DNA from: Streptomyces puniciscabiei
GTDB taxonomy: Bacteria > Actinomycetota > Actinomycetes > Streptomycetales > Streptomycetaceae
Assembly: GCF_006715785.1 (NCBI RefSeq)
Contig: NZ_VFNX01000006.1
Location: 1 to 64,000, forward strand
DNA: 64,000 nucleotides
Direction: 5' to 3'
Shown here piece by piece: positions 33,246-42,686 of the stretch (its first letter is position 1; each line of letters starts with the position of its first letter). Under the pieces are notes generated by a model. It saw nothing but the letters and a program-made list of their open reading frames with translations. It was not told the DNA's origin and did no database searches. Made by a program: the position numbers and the translations under genes.

Positions 33246-34670
33246 TCACCGCCGCCTCACGGACACGGCTCCCGGCAGCAACGCGAGGGCGACCACCGCC
33301 GCAACCACGTACAGACAGGCGGACGAAAGGGCCACCGCGTGGAACCCGGAAACGAACCGCTCCTGGTTCGCCGGCGTCCCGGCAGCCGCCCCCGCCAGGG
33401 CGATCCCCATCGCGCCTCCGGTCTGACGCGCGGTGTTGTTGACGGCCGAGGCAAGCCCCGACCGCTCCCCGGGTACCGCGGCGATCGCCGCGGCGACCAC
33501 CGCCGGTGTGACCAGTCCCAGCCCGACCCCCCACAACAGGAACGCCACGAGCAGCACGGGATATCCGGCACCGGGCGTGGCCCGCAGCAGCAGCGCGAGC
33601 CCGCCCGCGGCGACCAGGAACCCCGCGCCCGCCGGGAGCCGGGAGCCGATCCGGCTGGTGATGCGCCCGCCGAACGGCGCGAGGACGGCGAGCGGCGCGA
33701 ACAGCGGGACGAGCATGAACCCGGCGGTGAGCACGGAGTGGTGCTGCACGGACTGCAGGAACAACGTCAGCACGAAGAGGGTGCCCAGCGTGCACAGGTT
33801 CATGATCCCGGCGGCGGTGTTGGCGGCGCCGAAGGCCGGCCGGCGCAGCAGGCCGAGCGGCAGCATCGCGTCGTCGCCGCGCCGGAGTTCCACCAGGCCC
33901 AGGGCCACCGGGGCCGCGACGGCGATCACCGCGGCCGCGAGGACCTCGGGCGCGGCCGCACCCAGTCGCCCGCCCTCGATGACGGCGAAGGTGCCGGCGA
34001 AGAGCGTGACGGCGCCCAGCAGCATGCCAGGCAGGTCGAGGCGCCGGGCCCGGTCCTCCCTGCTCTCCCGTACGACCGCGGCCGACCAGATCAGGGCGAG
34101 CACCACGATCGGCACATTGACCAGGAAGATCGCACGCCAGCCGAGCCCCTCGGTGAGCAGGCCGCCGAGCAGTGGCCCCGCCGGCAGAGCGAGACTGCCG
34201 ACGCCCGCCCACACACCGATCGCGCGGGCCCGCTCGGCCTCGTCCTGGAAGACGCGGCCGATGATGGCCAGTGTGCCCGGCAGCAGCAGCGCCGCACCGA
34301 CGCCCTGGACCACGCGGGCGGCGAGGAGCACGGGCACGCCCGGGGCGAGCCCGCAGGCCAGGGATCCGGCGCCGAACACGGCGAAGCCGGTGAGCACGAC
34401 GCGTTTGTGGCCGTACACGTCCCCTGCCGTGCCGCTGGTCAGCATCAGCGCGGCGAGTGCCAGCGCGTAGCCGTCGACCACCCACTGCAGTCCGCCGACG
34501 TCCGCACCGAGCCCGGAGCCGATCCGGGGCAGGGCGACGTTGACGATCGTGACGTCGAGGAGCACCAGGAAGTAACCGGCGCACATGACGAGGAGCACGG
34601 TGCGCGGGGAACCGGCGCGCGAGGCGGGTCGCACCGCGCGCCGCAGGAGGGTTGCCGGTGTGTGAGCCAT
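33246..34670 (-). CDS. MFS multidrug-type transporter (DHA2/EmrB family)
   Basis: This 474-residue membrane protein has about 14 predicted transmembrane segments. It carries the DHA2 motif C-like region LLPGTLAIIGRVF and the N-terminal motif LVLLDVTIVNVALPRIGSGLG (about residues 36-56), where an Asp in the first helix is typical of proton antiporters. MTSGTAGDVYGHKRV-like sequence near residue 78 is motif A. Substrates are unknown. It is the last gene of a minus-strand run that begins with the FAD/Fe-S dehydrogenase at 39352. Confidence 0.88.
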   Translation of the reverse strand: MAHTPATLLRRAVRPASRAGSPRTVLLVMCAGYFLVLLDVTIVNVALPRIGSGLGADVGGLQWVVDGYALALAALMLTSGTAGDVYGHKRVVLTGFAVFGAGSLACGLAPGVPVLLAARVVQGVGAALLLPGTLAIIGRVFQDEAERARAIGVWAGVGSLALPAGPLLGGLLTEGLGWRAIFLVNVPIVVLALIWSAAVVRESREDRARRLDLPGMLLGAVTLFAGTFAVIEGGRLGAAAPEVLAAAVIAVAAPVALGLVELRRGDDAMLPLGLLRRPAFGAANTAAGIMNLCTLGTLFVLTLFLQSVQHHSVLTAGFMLVPLFAPLAVLAPFGGRITSRIGSRLPAGAGFLVAAGGLALLLRATPGAGYPVLLVAFLLWGVGLGLVTPAVVAAAIAAVPGERSGLASAVNNTARQTGGAMGIALAGAAAGTPANQERFVSGFHAVALSSACLYVVAAVVALALLPGAVSVRRR

Positions 34671-34711
34671 ACCCCCCGGGTACCACCCGGCACTGACATT
34701 TCTCGGGTCCG

Positions 34712-35212
34712 CTATCGCCCCGGCAGGCGGTGCAGGGTGACGTCGGTCAGCGTGCCGTCGGTGAGTGCGGCCGTCAGGTAGGTGCAGTGGGGCTGGCGGC
34801 GGCGGTCGGTCGGGGAGCCGGGGTTGAGCAGGCGCAGTCCGGTCGGGGCGGTGGTGTCCCAGGGGATGTGGCTGTGGCCGAAGACGAGCAGGTCGAGGTC
34901 GGGGAAGCGGGCGGCGCAGCGGGCCTCGCGGCCCTGGGCGGGGCCGGTCTCATGGACGACGCCGAAGCGCAGGCCGTCCAGTTCGGCGTACGCCATCTCG
35001 GGGAGCCGGGCGCGGAGCTCCGGGCCGTCGTTGTTGCCGTAGACCCCGATGAGCCGGCGGCTGCGGCTCTCCAGCAGGTCCAGGGTGGCGGTGTCGACCC
35101 AGTCGCCGGCGTGGAACACGACGTCGGCGCGCGGGAGTTCGGCCAGCAGCGGCTCGGGGAGCCGTTTCGCGCGCTTGGGCAGATGGGTGTCGGACATGAG
35201 CAGGAGGCGCAC
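34712..35212 (-). CDS. Metallophosphoesterase (YfcE/MJ0936 type)
   Basis: This 166-residue calcineurin-like phosphodiesterase shows the metal-binding motifs in order: SDTHLP (D8, H10), FHAGDWVD, VYGNNDG and FGHSHIPWD. The class cleaves phosphodiesters such as bis-pNPP or cyclic dinucleotide-like compounds; the natural substrate is unknown. It is 9 bases downstream of the SDR gene end and 41 bases from the MFS gene, so it is probably in one operon with them. Confidence 0.88.
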   Translation of the reverse strand: MRLLLMSDTHLPKRAKRLPEPLLAELPRADVVFHAGDWVDTATLDLLESRSRRLIGVYGNNDGPELRARLPEMAYAELDGLRFGVVHETGPAQGREARCAARFPDLDLLVFGHSHIPWDTTAPTGLRLLNPGSPTDRRRQPHCTYLTAALTDGTLTDVTLHRLPGR

Positions 35213-35221
35213 GCGGCCAGC

Positions 35222-36229
35222 CTAGGCCCGGGAGGTCAGCCGGCGCAGGCCGCGCGCGACGCCGAGCATCGCGGCGCCCGTGCCGAGGGCGGTGGCGGCG
35301 GGGTGCCGGGCCAGGGTCTGCTGCCAGGAGCGCGGGTGGGCGCTGTCGTCGAAGGAGCCGTGGGCGCCCTGGTCCTCGCCGGGTTCCTGGTCCGCGGGGG
35401 CGAAGAGGTTGTCCAGTCCGGCGGGCGGGATGCGGTCGGTCTGCTGGGAGTCGAAGCCGGTGCGGGCGAGGTAGCGGTCGAGCAGGGCCGGGACGAGCCG
35501 GTTGGCCCAGATGGTGGCCATCGCGCCGGCGCCGACGTAGTACTGCTTTCGGCGCGGGTGGTCGGCCGCGTACAGCACGGCCCGGGCGGCGACCTCCGGC
35601 TGGTAGATCGGCGGCACCGGCATGGGATGCCGGGACAGCCGGGAGCGGACCCATTCGAACTGGGGAGTGTTGACCGCGGGCATCTGGACGACGGTGACGT
35701 GGACGTTGCTGCCGCGGTGCAGCAGTTCCGTGCGCAGGGAGGAGGTGAAGCCGTTGATGGCGTGCTTGGCGCCGCAGTACGCCGACTGCAGCGGGATCGA
35801 CCGCTCCCCGAGGGCCGAGCCGACCTGCACGATCGTGCCCCGGTCGCGGGGCAGCATGCGCCTCAGGGCCGAGCGGGTGCCGTTGACGAAGCCGAGGTAG
35901 GTGACGTCGGTGATGCGCCGGAACTCCTCGGGGGTGATCTCGTCGAACGGCGCGAACACGGAGGCGAAGGCACAGTTGATCCACACGTCGATGGGGCCGA
36001 ACTCCTTCTCCGCCGCCTCCGCCACGGCCTCCACCTGGGCCTGGTCCGCCATGTCGGCCGGCTGGACCAGGGGCCGTCCACCGAGGGCCGCGACCTCGTC
36101 CGCCGCCGCCCGTAGGCCGCCCTCGCCGCGCGCGACCAGGACGACGTCGGCACCGCGCCGGGCGTAGAGCCGGGCGGTGGCGCGGCCGATCCCGGCGCTG
36201 GCACCCGTGATGACGACGGTCGCAGGCAT
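35222..36229 (-). CDS. Short-chain dehydrogenase/reductase
   Basis: This 335-residue SDR has the NAD(P) motif TGASAGIGRA (residues 8-17) and the catalytic set S138, Y151 and K155 (SAYCGAKHA). A C-terminal extension of about 90 residues ends with a hydrophobic segment (about 310-325, TALGTGAAMLGVARGL), which may touch the membrane. The substrate is unknown. The ATG at 36229 has AGGAG 6 bases upstream; a second ATG two codons earlier overlaps that site and is less likely. In a minus-strand operon with the dehydrogenase above and the phosphoesterase below. Confidence 0.86.
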   Translation of the reverse strand: MPATVVITGASAGIGRATARLYARRGADVVLVARGEGGLRAAADEVAALGGRPLVQPADMADQAQVEAVAEAAEKEFGPIDVWINCAFASVFAPFDEITPEEFRRITDVTYLGFVNGTRSALRRMLPRDRGTIVQVGSALGERSIPLQSAYCGAKHAINGFTSSLRTELLHRGSNVHVTVVQMPAVNTPQFEWVRSRLSRHPMPVPPIYQPEVAARAVLYAADHPRRKQYYVGAGAMATIWANRLVPALLDRYLARTGFDSQQTDRIPPAGLDNLFAPADQEPGEDQGAHGSFDDSAHPRSWQQTLARHPAATALGTGAAMLGVARGLRRLTSRA

Positions 36230-36316
36230 GCTCATCTCCTTACCGGTGTTCCCGGTGTTTCCCACTGCTTCCCGACTCTCCCGTGCGGGGATGTCGCCGC
36301 ACGCTCGGCTGCTCAC

Positions 36317-39300
36317 TCATGCCCGCCGCCGCACCCCGAGCACGGCGGCGCCGGCGGCGAGTCCGGCGGCGGTCGCCGCGGTCGCCCAGCGAGCCGTGCG
36401 CGAGGGCTCGGGCGGGCGGTCGGCCAGGCGTTCCGGGCGGTCGCTGGGCAGGTTGCCGTCCAGCGCGAGCGCCAGGGCCTCGGCGAGGTGCAGGGCACGG
36501 CGGCCGGTACCGCCCTCCTCGATCTGGGTGCGGCAGCTGAACCCGTCGGCGATGACCAGACTGCCCGGCGCGGCGGCACGCACGGACGGCAGCACGCCCA
36601 GTTCGCCGACGGCCATGGAGACCTCGTGGTGGCCGCGCTCGAAGCCGAAGTTGCCGGCGAGTCCGCAGCAGCCCTCGTCGAGCACGTCGGCGTCCAGGTG
36701 GGCGCGGCGCATCAGTTCTTCGTCGGCGTCGAACTTCATGATGGCGTGCTGGTGGCAGTGGGTCTGCACGGTCGCCTGCCGGGCGAGCTGAGGTGGCCGC
36801 CAGCCGTCGGGGGCGTGGTGGACGAGCTGTTCGGCGAGGGTGCGGACCTGTCCGGCCAGTCGCTGCACGTCCTGGTCGGCGGGCATCAGCTCGGGGGCGT
36901 CGGCGCGGAAGACGGCCGTGCAGGAGGGTTCCAGGCCGATGACCGGGGTGCCTGCCTCCAGGTAGGGACGCAGCACCGCGAGGGTGCGGGTCAGCACCTT
37001 CCGGGCGACGGTGAGTTGACCGGTGGAGATCCAGGTGAGGCCGCAGCAGACGGGTTCGGTCGGTACGGCCACCCGGAATCCGGCGTCCTCCAGGACCCGT
37101 ACGGCCGACTTGGCGATCGCGGGGTGGAAGTAGGTGCTGAAGGTGTCGGGCCACAGCACCACGGTGCGGGGGTCGGCCGGGTCCGGCTCCTGCCGGTCGC
37201 TCGCCTTCCACCACTGCACGAACGACTCCCCGGCGAACACCGGTGCCGAGCGGGCCTCGTCGATGCCCGCGAGCCGCTTGCCGAGTCGGGCCAGGCCGGG
37301 GGCGTGCAGCGCGGAGTTGACCAGCGAGGGGGCGATCCGGGACAGCCGGGCCCACACCGGGAGCCAGCCCATGGCGTAGTGCGCCGCGGGCCGCAGCCGG
37401 CCCTCGTAGTGGTGGGCCATGAACTCCGCCTTGAGCGTGGCCATGTCGACGCCGGTCGGGCAGTCGGACTTGCAGCCCTTGCAGGCCAGGCACAGGTCGA
37501 GCGCGTCGCGCACGGCGGTGGAGCGCCAGCCGTCCTTGATCGCGGAGTCGGCGTGTCCGTCGAGCATCTCGAACAGCAGCCGGGCCCGGCCGCGGGTGGA
37601 GTGCTCCTCCTCCATGGTGGCCCGGTAGGAGGGGCACATCACGCCGCCGGAGTGGGCGCGGCAGTTGCCGATGCCGACGCAGCGCATCACCGCGCGGTTG
37701 AAGGAGTGCTCGTCCTCGGGGAAGTCGAAGTGGGTCGAGGGGGTCGCGGGCCGCCAGCCGGGGCCGAGCCGCAGCTGTCCGTCGACGGGGTTGGGGTGGA
37801 CGACCTTGCCGGGGTTCATCCGGTCGCGGGGGTCGAGCAGGGCCTTCAGCTCGCCGAAGGCGGTCACCAGCCGCTCGCCGAACATGCGGGTGAGCAGTTC
37901 GCCGCGGGACTGGCCGTCGCCGTGCTCGCCGGACAGTGAGCCGCCGTAGGAGGCGACGAGGTCGGCCGCGCGCTCCACGAAACGGCGGAAGTCCGCCACG
38001 CCGTCGGCCGTCCTGAGGTCGAAGGGGATGCGGGTGTGGACGCAGCCCTGTCCGAAGTGGCCGTACAGGGACGGGTGGTCGTAGCCGAACTCCTCGAACA
38101 GCCGCTTCAGGTCCCGCAGGTAGTCGCCGAGCCGTTCGGGCGGTACGGCCGAGTCCTCCCAGCCCTCCCAGGTCTCCCGGTCGTCCGGCGGGCGCGCGGT
38201 GACCCCGAGGCCGGCCTCGCGGGCCTTGAGCATCTTCTGCTCGCGTTCGGGGTCGTCGGAGAAGGCGACGGTGCTCTCCTTCTCGTCGCGGCCGATGGCG
38301 CGCAGCAGGGCGTGGGCCTGCTCGTCCACGTCCTCCTGGCTGTCTCCGCTGTACTGCACCATGAGCCAGCTGCGGCCCTCGGGCAGTGAGTCGAGCGAGT
38401 CGAGGTAGGCGCCCTCCTCGCGCATCAGCTGCGCCATGCGGTCGTCCAGCGCCTCCAGCTGGCTGGGCGAGCAGTGCTCCAGCAGGCGCGACACGTCGTC
38501 GGCGGCGGCGCAGATGTCGTCGTAGCCGAGGACCAGCAGCGACTGGTACGGCGGCACCGGGACGAGGTCGAGTTCGGCGCGCAGGACGGTGACCAGGGTG
38601 CCCTCGCTGCCGACGAGGGCCCTGGCCACGTCGAAGCCGTTCTCGGGCAGCAGGGAGTCGAGGTTGTAGCCGGAGACGCGACGCGGGATCTTCGGATAGC
38701 CGCGGCGTATGTCGGCGAGGTACTCGGTGGCGATGCGCTCGAGGCCGGCGTAGATCTCGGCGAGCCGGCCGCCGCCGGAGATGATCCGGGCGCGCTCGTC
38801 GGGCGGCGTGGGGCCGGTCCAGGCGCGCTGTCCGTCGTAGGTGAGGATCTCCAGGCGCCGGACGTTGTCGACGGTCTTGCCGTAGGCCTGCGCGGAGGCG
38901 CCGCAGGAGTTGTTGCCGATCATGCCGCCGAGCGCGCAGTGGCTGTGGGTGGAGGGTTTCGGCCCGAACTGGAGCTTGTGCGGGGCGAGTTGCCGGTTGA
39001 GTTCGTCGAGGACGATCCCGGGTTCCACCACGCAGGTGCGCCGCTCGGGGTCGACGGAGATCAGCCGGGTGCAGTACTTGCTCCAGTCGATCACCACGGC
39101 GGTGTTGGTCGACTGTCCGGCCAGGCTGGTGCCGCCGCCCCGGGAGAGCACGGGGGCGTCGAAGCGTGCGCACACCGACAGCGCCCGGGCACCCGCCTCG
39201 ACGGTGCGTGGTACGACGAGGCCCAGGGGGACCTGCCGGTAGTTGGAACCGTCCGTGGCGTAGGCACCGCGGCTGCCGGCGTCGAAGCGGATCTCGCCGT

Positions 39301-39352
39301 CCACCTCGGCGCGAAGAGCCGCCTCCAGACCGGAGGTGTCCGCAGGGGTCAT
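36317..39352 (-). CDS. FAD- and Fe-S-containing dehydrogenase (GlcD-GlpC type fusion, D-lactate/2-hydroxyacid type)
   Basis: This 1011-residue enzyme joins an FAD-linked oxidase (N-terminal ~500 residues) to a ferredoxin/CCG part. The FAD-binding domain has SRGGGTSLAGQSTNTAVV near residue 68 and GGMIGNNSCGASAQAYGKT near residue 143. The Fe-S part has two cysteine clusters, CVGIGNCRAHSGGVMC (about 557-572) and CLACKGCKSDCP (about 619-630), then two CCG repeats (about 771 and 894). A hydrophobic C-terminus (AAGLAAGAAVLGV) suggests membrane contact. This is the layout of D-2-hydroxyacid or D-lactate dehydrogenases feeding the quinone pool; substrate unproven. Divergent MarR gene at 39495. Confidence 0.88.
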   Translation of the reverse strand: MTPADTSGLEAALRAEVDGEIRFDAGSRGAYATDGSNYRQVPLGLVVPRTVEAGARALSVCARFDAPVLSRGGGTSLAGQSTNTAVVIDWSKYCTRLISVDPERRTCVVEPGIVLDELNRQLAPHKLQFGPKPSTHSHCALGGMIGNNSCGASAQAYGKTVDNVRRLEILTYDGQRAWTGPTPPDERARIISGGGRLAEIYAGLERIATEYLADIRRGYPKIPRRVSGYNLDSLLPENGFDVARALVGSEGTLVTVLRAELDLVPVPPYQSLLVLGYDDICAAADDVSRLLEHCSPSQLEALDDRMAQLMREEGAYLDSLDSLPEGRSWLMVQYSGDSQEDVDEQAHALLRAIGRDEKESTVAFSDDPEREQKMLKAREAGLGVTARPPDDRETWEGWEDSAVPPERLGDYLRDLKRLFEEFGYDHPSLYGHFGQGCVHTRIPFDLRTADGVADFRRFVERAADLVASYGGSLSGEHGDGQSRGELLTRMFGERLVTAFGELKALLDPRDRMNPGKVVHPNPVDGQLRLGPGWRPATPSTHFDFPEDEHSFNRAVMRCVGIGNCRAHSGGVMCPSYRATMEEEHSTRGRARLLFEMLDGHADSAIKDGWRSTAVRDALDLCLACKGCKSDCPTGVDMATLKAEFMAHHYEGRLRPAAHYAMGWLPVWARLSRIAPSLVNSALHAPGLARLGKRLAGIDEARSAPVFAGESFVQWWKASDRQEPDPADPRTVVLWPDTFSTYFHPAIAKSAVRVLEDAGFRVAVPTEPVCCGLTWISTGQLTVARKVLTRTLAVLRPYLEAGTPVIGLEPSCTAVFRADAPELMPADQDVQRLAGQVRTLAEQLVHHAPDGWRPPQLARQATVQTHCHQHAIMKFDADEELMRRAHLDADVLDEGCCGLAGNFGFERGHHEVSMAVGELGVLPSVRAAAPGSLVIADGFSCRTQIEEGGTGRRALHLAEALALALDGNLPSDRPERLADRPPEPSRTARWATAATAAGLAAGAAVLGVRRRA

Positions 39353-39437
39353 CTGCGCTCCCTTGAGTTCACCCGACGTGTGGGTTCACCGACGTGCTGC
39401 CCTGTCCGAGGACCGGCGAGTACCCGACAATCATTCA

Positions 39438-39473
39438 GGCAAAACTGAACAGTCCAAGCTGGACAGTTTCGCC
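39438..39473. promoter_or_regulatory. Candidate MarR operator in the divergent promoter
   Basis: GGCAAAACTG (39438-39447) and CAGTTTCGCC (39464-39473) are inverted repeats matching in 9 of 10 bases. An inner TCCA/TGGA pair lies between them. The site sits between the dehydrogenase start (39352) and the MarR start (39495) and could control both. Confidence 0.5.
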
Positions 39474-39494
39474 TGCCGGTCCTAGGGTGGGCGC

Positions 39495-39932
39495 ATGGCC
39501 GACATCTCCGACTCCGCCGCCCGCGCCGCGCGCGATCTGCGCGTGGTGTTCAGCCGGCTGCGGCGCCGTATCCGCGAGGTCGCGCAGGACACCGACCTCA
39601 GCCCCTCCCAGGAGTCGGCGCTCACCCTGGTCGGCAAGCACGGCGCCGCCACGGCCAGCGCACTCGCCGCCGCCGAGGGCGTGCGCCCGCAGTCCATGGC
39701 GACGACGCTGGGCGTGCTGGACCAGCACGGTCTGATCCGGCGCGCGCCTGACCCCGAGGACGGGCGCCGCCAGCTGGTCACCCTGACCGACGCCGGGCGG
39801 GCCCGGGTCGAGGGCAACCGCCAGGTCCGCGAGGAGTGGCTGGCCCGCGCCTTCCAGGACCGCTACACGGAGGAGGAACGGCAGACGGTCCTGAGGGCCC
39901 TGGAGCTGATGGAACGGCTGTCGCGGCAGTGA
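39495..39932 (+). CDS. MarR family transcriptional regulator
   Basis: This 145-residue MarR protein has a winged helix with QESALTLVGKHGAATASALA (residues 37-56), the recognition helix AAEGVRPQSMATTLGVLDQHG, and the wing RAPDPEDGRRQLVTLTDAGR. The ligand is unknown. A large inverted repeat lies just before the start. Its stop codon overlaps the ATG of the decayed MFS gene (TGATG), so it once formed a regulator-transporter operon. Confidence 0.9.
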   Translation: MADISDSAARAARDLRVVFSRLRRRIREVAQDTDLSPSQESALTLVGKHGAATASALAAAEGVRPQSMATTLGVLDQHGLIRRAPDPEDGRRQLVTLTDAGRARVEGNRQVREEWLARAFQDRYTEEERQTVLRALELMERLSRQ

Positions 39933-41140
39933 TGCCGAGGCTCACCGGACGCACCGGGAAGGCAACCCGCCCCACCCCCGCCGGATTCGACCGCCGGCTG
40001 AGCCCGCCGATGCTGTTCGGCTCGGTCCTCGACCCGGTCAACTCCTCGATGATCGCCGTGGCCCTGGTGCCGATCGGCGCCGCCTTCGGTGCCCCGCCCG
40101 CCGGGACCGCCCGGCTGGTCCCGGCGCCGTACCTGGCCACGGCCGTCGGGCAGCCCGTCATCGGCCGCCTGGTGGACATGTACGGCCTCGGGACGTCGGC
40201 GGCGTACCCGGCGGCGGTGCCGCCGGCCCGCGGCGAGGCCGAACGCACCGGGCGGGGCAGCCCGGCGGGGGTGCCGGCCGCGCCGGCCGTCGCCCACCGG
40301 ACGGTGGCCGTCGTCGGGCCCGCGCTCGGCGGCCTGCTGACCGGCCTGGGCGGCCGGCGCGCCGTGTTCACCGTCGACGTGCCGCTCTCGGCGGTCTGCC
40401 TGGTGCCCGGCACGCTGCGGCTGCCCCGGTCCGCGACCCGGCGGCGGGCCCGTCGACCTGCCCGGCATGGCGCTGTTCGCGCTGCTGCTGGTCGCGTTGA
40501 TGCTGTTCCTGCCGGAGCCGCGCGCCGACCGCTGGTACCTGCCGGTGCTGTCGGCCCTCGCCGCCGCCGGTTCAGCGGTGCGCGAGCTGCGGGTGCCGGA
40601 CCCGTTCATCGGCCTGCGTGTCCTCGGCGGCAACGGCCCGCTGCGCGCCGCCTGTCTGCGCCGGCTGCTCGCCTACACACCTCCTACGCCTTCATGTACG
40701 GCTGCACGCAGTGGCTGGAGCGGGGCCGCGGGCTCGGTGCCTCCACCGCCGGGCTCGTCCTGCTGCCGCTGTCGGTGACCGCGCTGATCGTGTTCCTGGT
40801 GCGCACCGACAGCGCGCTGTGGCTGCTTTCGGCGGTCGGTGCGCTGCTCGGCGGGCCGCAGGGCCTCATCGGGCCGGCCACGCAGCACGCCCTGTACCGG
40901 CAGGCCGACCCGGAGCGGATCGCCTCCGCGGCCGGGCTGCCGCGGACCTTCATGTACCTCGGCGCGCTGGGCGCGTCCGCCGCCACCGCGGCGTTCCACC
41001 CGCACCGCGCCGACCCGGCCGGGCTGCACGGCCTGGCCCTGTTCATGCTCGCCGGCTCGGCGCTGCTGCCGGCGACAGTCCTGCCGGACCGCTCCCCGGG
41101 CCGGCTCGGCACCACCACCCGAACCACCGGAAAGGCCTGA
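39932..41140 (+). pseudogene. Decayed MFS transporter
   Basis: The frame stays open, but the protein is scrambled. The N-terminus keeps SVLDPVNSSMIAVALVPIG and VGQPVIGRLVDMYG. Then helices 3-5 are replaced by Ala/Pro/Arg-rich sequence. From about 40440 to 40680 the true transporter sequence (MALFALLLVALMLFLPEP, ADRWYLPVLSALAAAGSAV, PFIGLRVLGGNGPLRAACL) lies in another frame. The first frame returns at SYAFMYGCTQWLERG and reads normally to the end. So there are two opposing frameshifts plus a deletion. Its ATG overlaps the MarR stop. Confidence 0.7.
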
Positions 41141-41147
41141 CCGACCG

Positions 41148-41732
41148 ATGTCGCTCACCACGCTCGACCCCCGTACCGCCCTCGTCGCGATCGACCTGCA
41201 GAACGGCATCGTGGGCATGCCCGTCCAGCCGCACACGGCCTCGGACGTCGTCTCCCGCACCGCCGAACTGGCCGAGGCCTTCCGGTCCCGGAACCTGCCG
41301 GTGGTGCTGGTCCGCGTCTCCTTCGCGCCCGACTGGGCCGACGCCGTGCCCGGCCGTACCGAGCACCAGGCACGTGGCCTCGCCTTCCCCGAGGGGTGGG
41401 ACGTCCTCGTCGACGAGCTGTCCGGCCACCCCGGCGACATCCGCGTCACCAAGCACAACTGGAGCGCCTTCCACGGCACCGACCTGGACGTCCAGCTGCG
41501 CCGCCGCGGCATCACCCAGATCGTGCTGACCGGCATCGCCACCAGCATCGGTGTGGAGTCCACCGCCCGCGACGCCTACGCCCACGGCTACCACGTCACC
41601 CTCGCCACCGACGCGATGGCCGACGCCGTCCCCGAGGCGCACGCGAACAGCGTCGAGCGGATCTTCCCGCGGCTCGGCGAGAGCGGCACGACCGCCGAGG
41701 TCCTTCAGCTGCTCGCCAAGACGCACGCCTGA
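41148..41732 (+). CDS. Isochorismatase-family hydrolase
   Basis: This 194-residue alpha/beta hydrolase of the isochorismatase superfamily has D16 (AIDLQNG) and K102 (VTKHNWSAF), which correspond to the family Asp and Lys. The position usually held by the nucleophilic Cys is G135 in TGIATSIGVESTA, as in true isochorismatases rather than the amidase members. The substrate is unknown. The ATG at 41148 is the natural start. The gene lies 7 bases behind the MFS pseudogene and ends at a strong hairpin. Confidence 0.85.
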   Translation: MSLTTLDPRTALVAIDLQNGIVGMPVQPHTASDVVSRTAELAEAFRSRNLPVVLVRVSFAPDWADAVPGRTEHQARGLAFPEGWDVLVDELSGHPGDIRVTKHNWSAFHGTDLDVQLRRRGITQIVLTGIATSIGVESTARDAYAHGYHVTLATDAMADAVPEAHANSVERIFPRLGESGTTAEVLQLLAKTHA

Positions 41733-41747
41733 CCTGCCGCAGCCGTC

Positions 41748-41779
41748 CCTCGCGGGGGTGCCCGGACACCCTCGCGAGG
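41748..41779 (+). terminator. Rho-independent-like hairpin
   Basis: CCTCGCGGGGGTG pairs with CACCCTCGCGAGG (12 of 13) around a six-base loop, 15 bases after the isochorismatase-family gene. It separates this operon from rmlC. Confidence 0.8.
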
Positions 41780-41956
41780 AGCCGGGTCGGCATTCGGCCA
41801 CGCCCACCGTGCCGGCGTCATCGTCCGGCAAGTTGGCCGGAAAGGGCCGGCCGGTGCCGCCGGGACTCGTGCGCCGGCTGGTACGCCGGATACGGCGGCC
41901 GCCGGGCGGGATACTGGGGACGCGGACGACCACGACGACACGGAAGGCATGACGGC

Positions 41957-42565
41957 GTGCGGCAATTGGGGATGGGCGACGCGTGGGTGCTGGAGCCCCA
42001 GGTGTTCCCGGACGACCGGGGCAGCTTCCACGAGTGGTACCGGGGCACGGAGTTCCGCGAGGCCACCGGCTATGACCTCGGGCTCGTCCAGGCCAACTGC
42101 TCGGTGTCCCGGCGGGGCGTGCTGCGCGGCATCCACTTCGCCGACGTGCCGCCCGGCCAGGCCAAGTACGTGACATGTGTGCGCGGCGCCGTCCTCGACG
42201 TGGTCGTGGACATCCGCGCCGGCTCCCCCACCTTCGCGCGCTGGGAGGCCGTACGGCTGGACGAGGACACCCGGCGCGCGGTGTTCCTCGCCGAGGGCCT
42301 CGGCCACGCCTTCATGGCGCTCACCGACGACGCCACCGTGGTGTACCTGTGCTCGGCCGGGTACGCGCCCGGGCGCGAGCACGGGATACACCCGCTCGAC
42401 CCGGCGCTGGGCATCGCCTGGCCCGACGGCATCGAGCCGGTGCTGTCGCCCAAGGACGCCGAGGCGCCCTCGCTGGCCGAGGCGGAGCGGTCCGGGCTGC
42501 TGCCGACGTACGCGGACTGCTCCGCCCACTACCGGCGGCTGCGCTCAGGGGAGTTCGGCGGCTGA
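41957..42565 (+). CDS. rmlC: dTDP-4-dehydrorhamnose 3,5-epimerase
   Basis: This 202-residue cupin epimerase acts on dTDP-4-keto-6-deoxyglucose in dTDP-rhamnose synthesis. It shows EPQVFPDDRGSFHEWY (residues 13-28), the catalytic R57 and H60 in LRGIHF, K70 in GQAKYV, and GHAFMALTDDATVVYL carrying active-site residues. Its length is typical (about 200). The GTG at 41957 has GGAAGG upstream. It converges on the rmlD-rmlB genes of the same pathway. Confidence 0.9.
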   Translation: MRQLGMGDAWVLEPQVFPDDRGSFHEWYRGTEFREATGYDLGLVQANCSVSRRGVLRGIHFADVPPGQAKYVTCVRGAVLDVVVDIRAGSPTFARWEAVRLDEDTRRAVFLAEGLGHAFMALTDDATVVYLCSAGYAPGREHGIHPLDPALGIAWPDGIEPVLSPKDAEAPSLAEAERSGLLPTYADCSAHYRRLRSGEFGG

Positions 42566-42686
42566 CGCGTACGGCGAGGCCGGCGGCCGCCGGCGTACGG
42601 GGCCGCCGGGGCGCGGCGCAGCGGCTTCCAGAACCCGGCGGCCGGTGTCGACCGGGGCTCACAGGGTGCGCCGCCGGTAGCTTCGC

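Noticed and set aside
33205..33255. Short CATGCCACCGCCGCGC triplication beside the MFS gene
   Set aside because: Only three imperfect copies; too short to assign a role, though real.
42566..42686. Terminator between rmlC and rmlD
   Set aside because: GC-rich palindromes such as GCCGGCGGCCGCCGGC are present but no clean long stem stands out.
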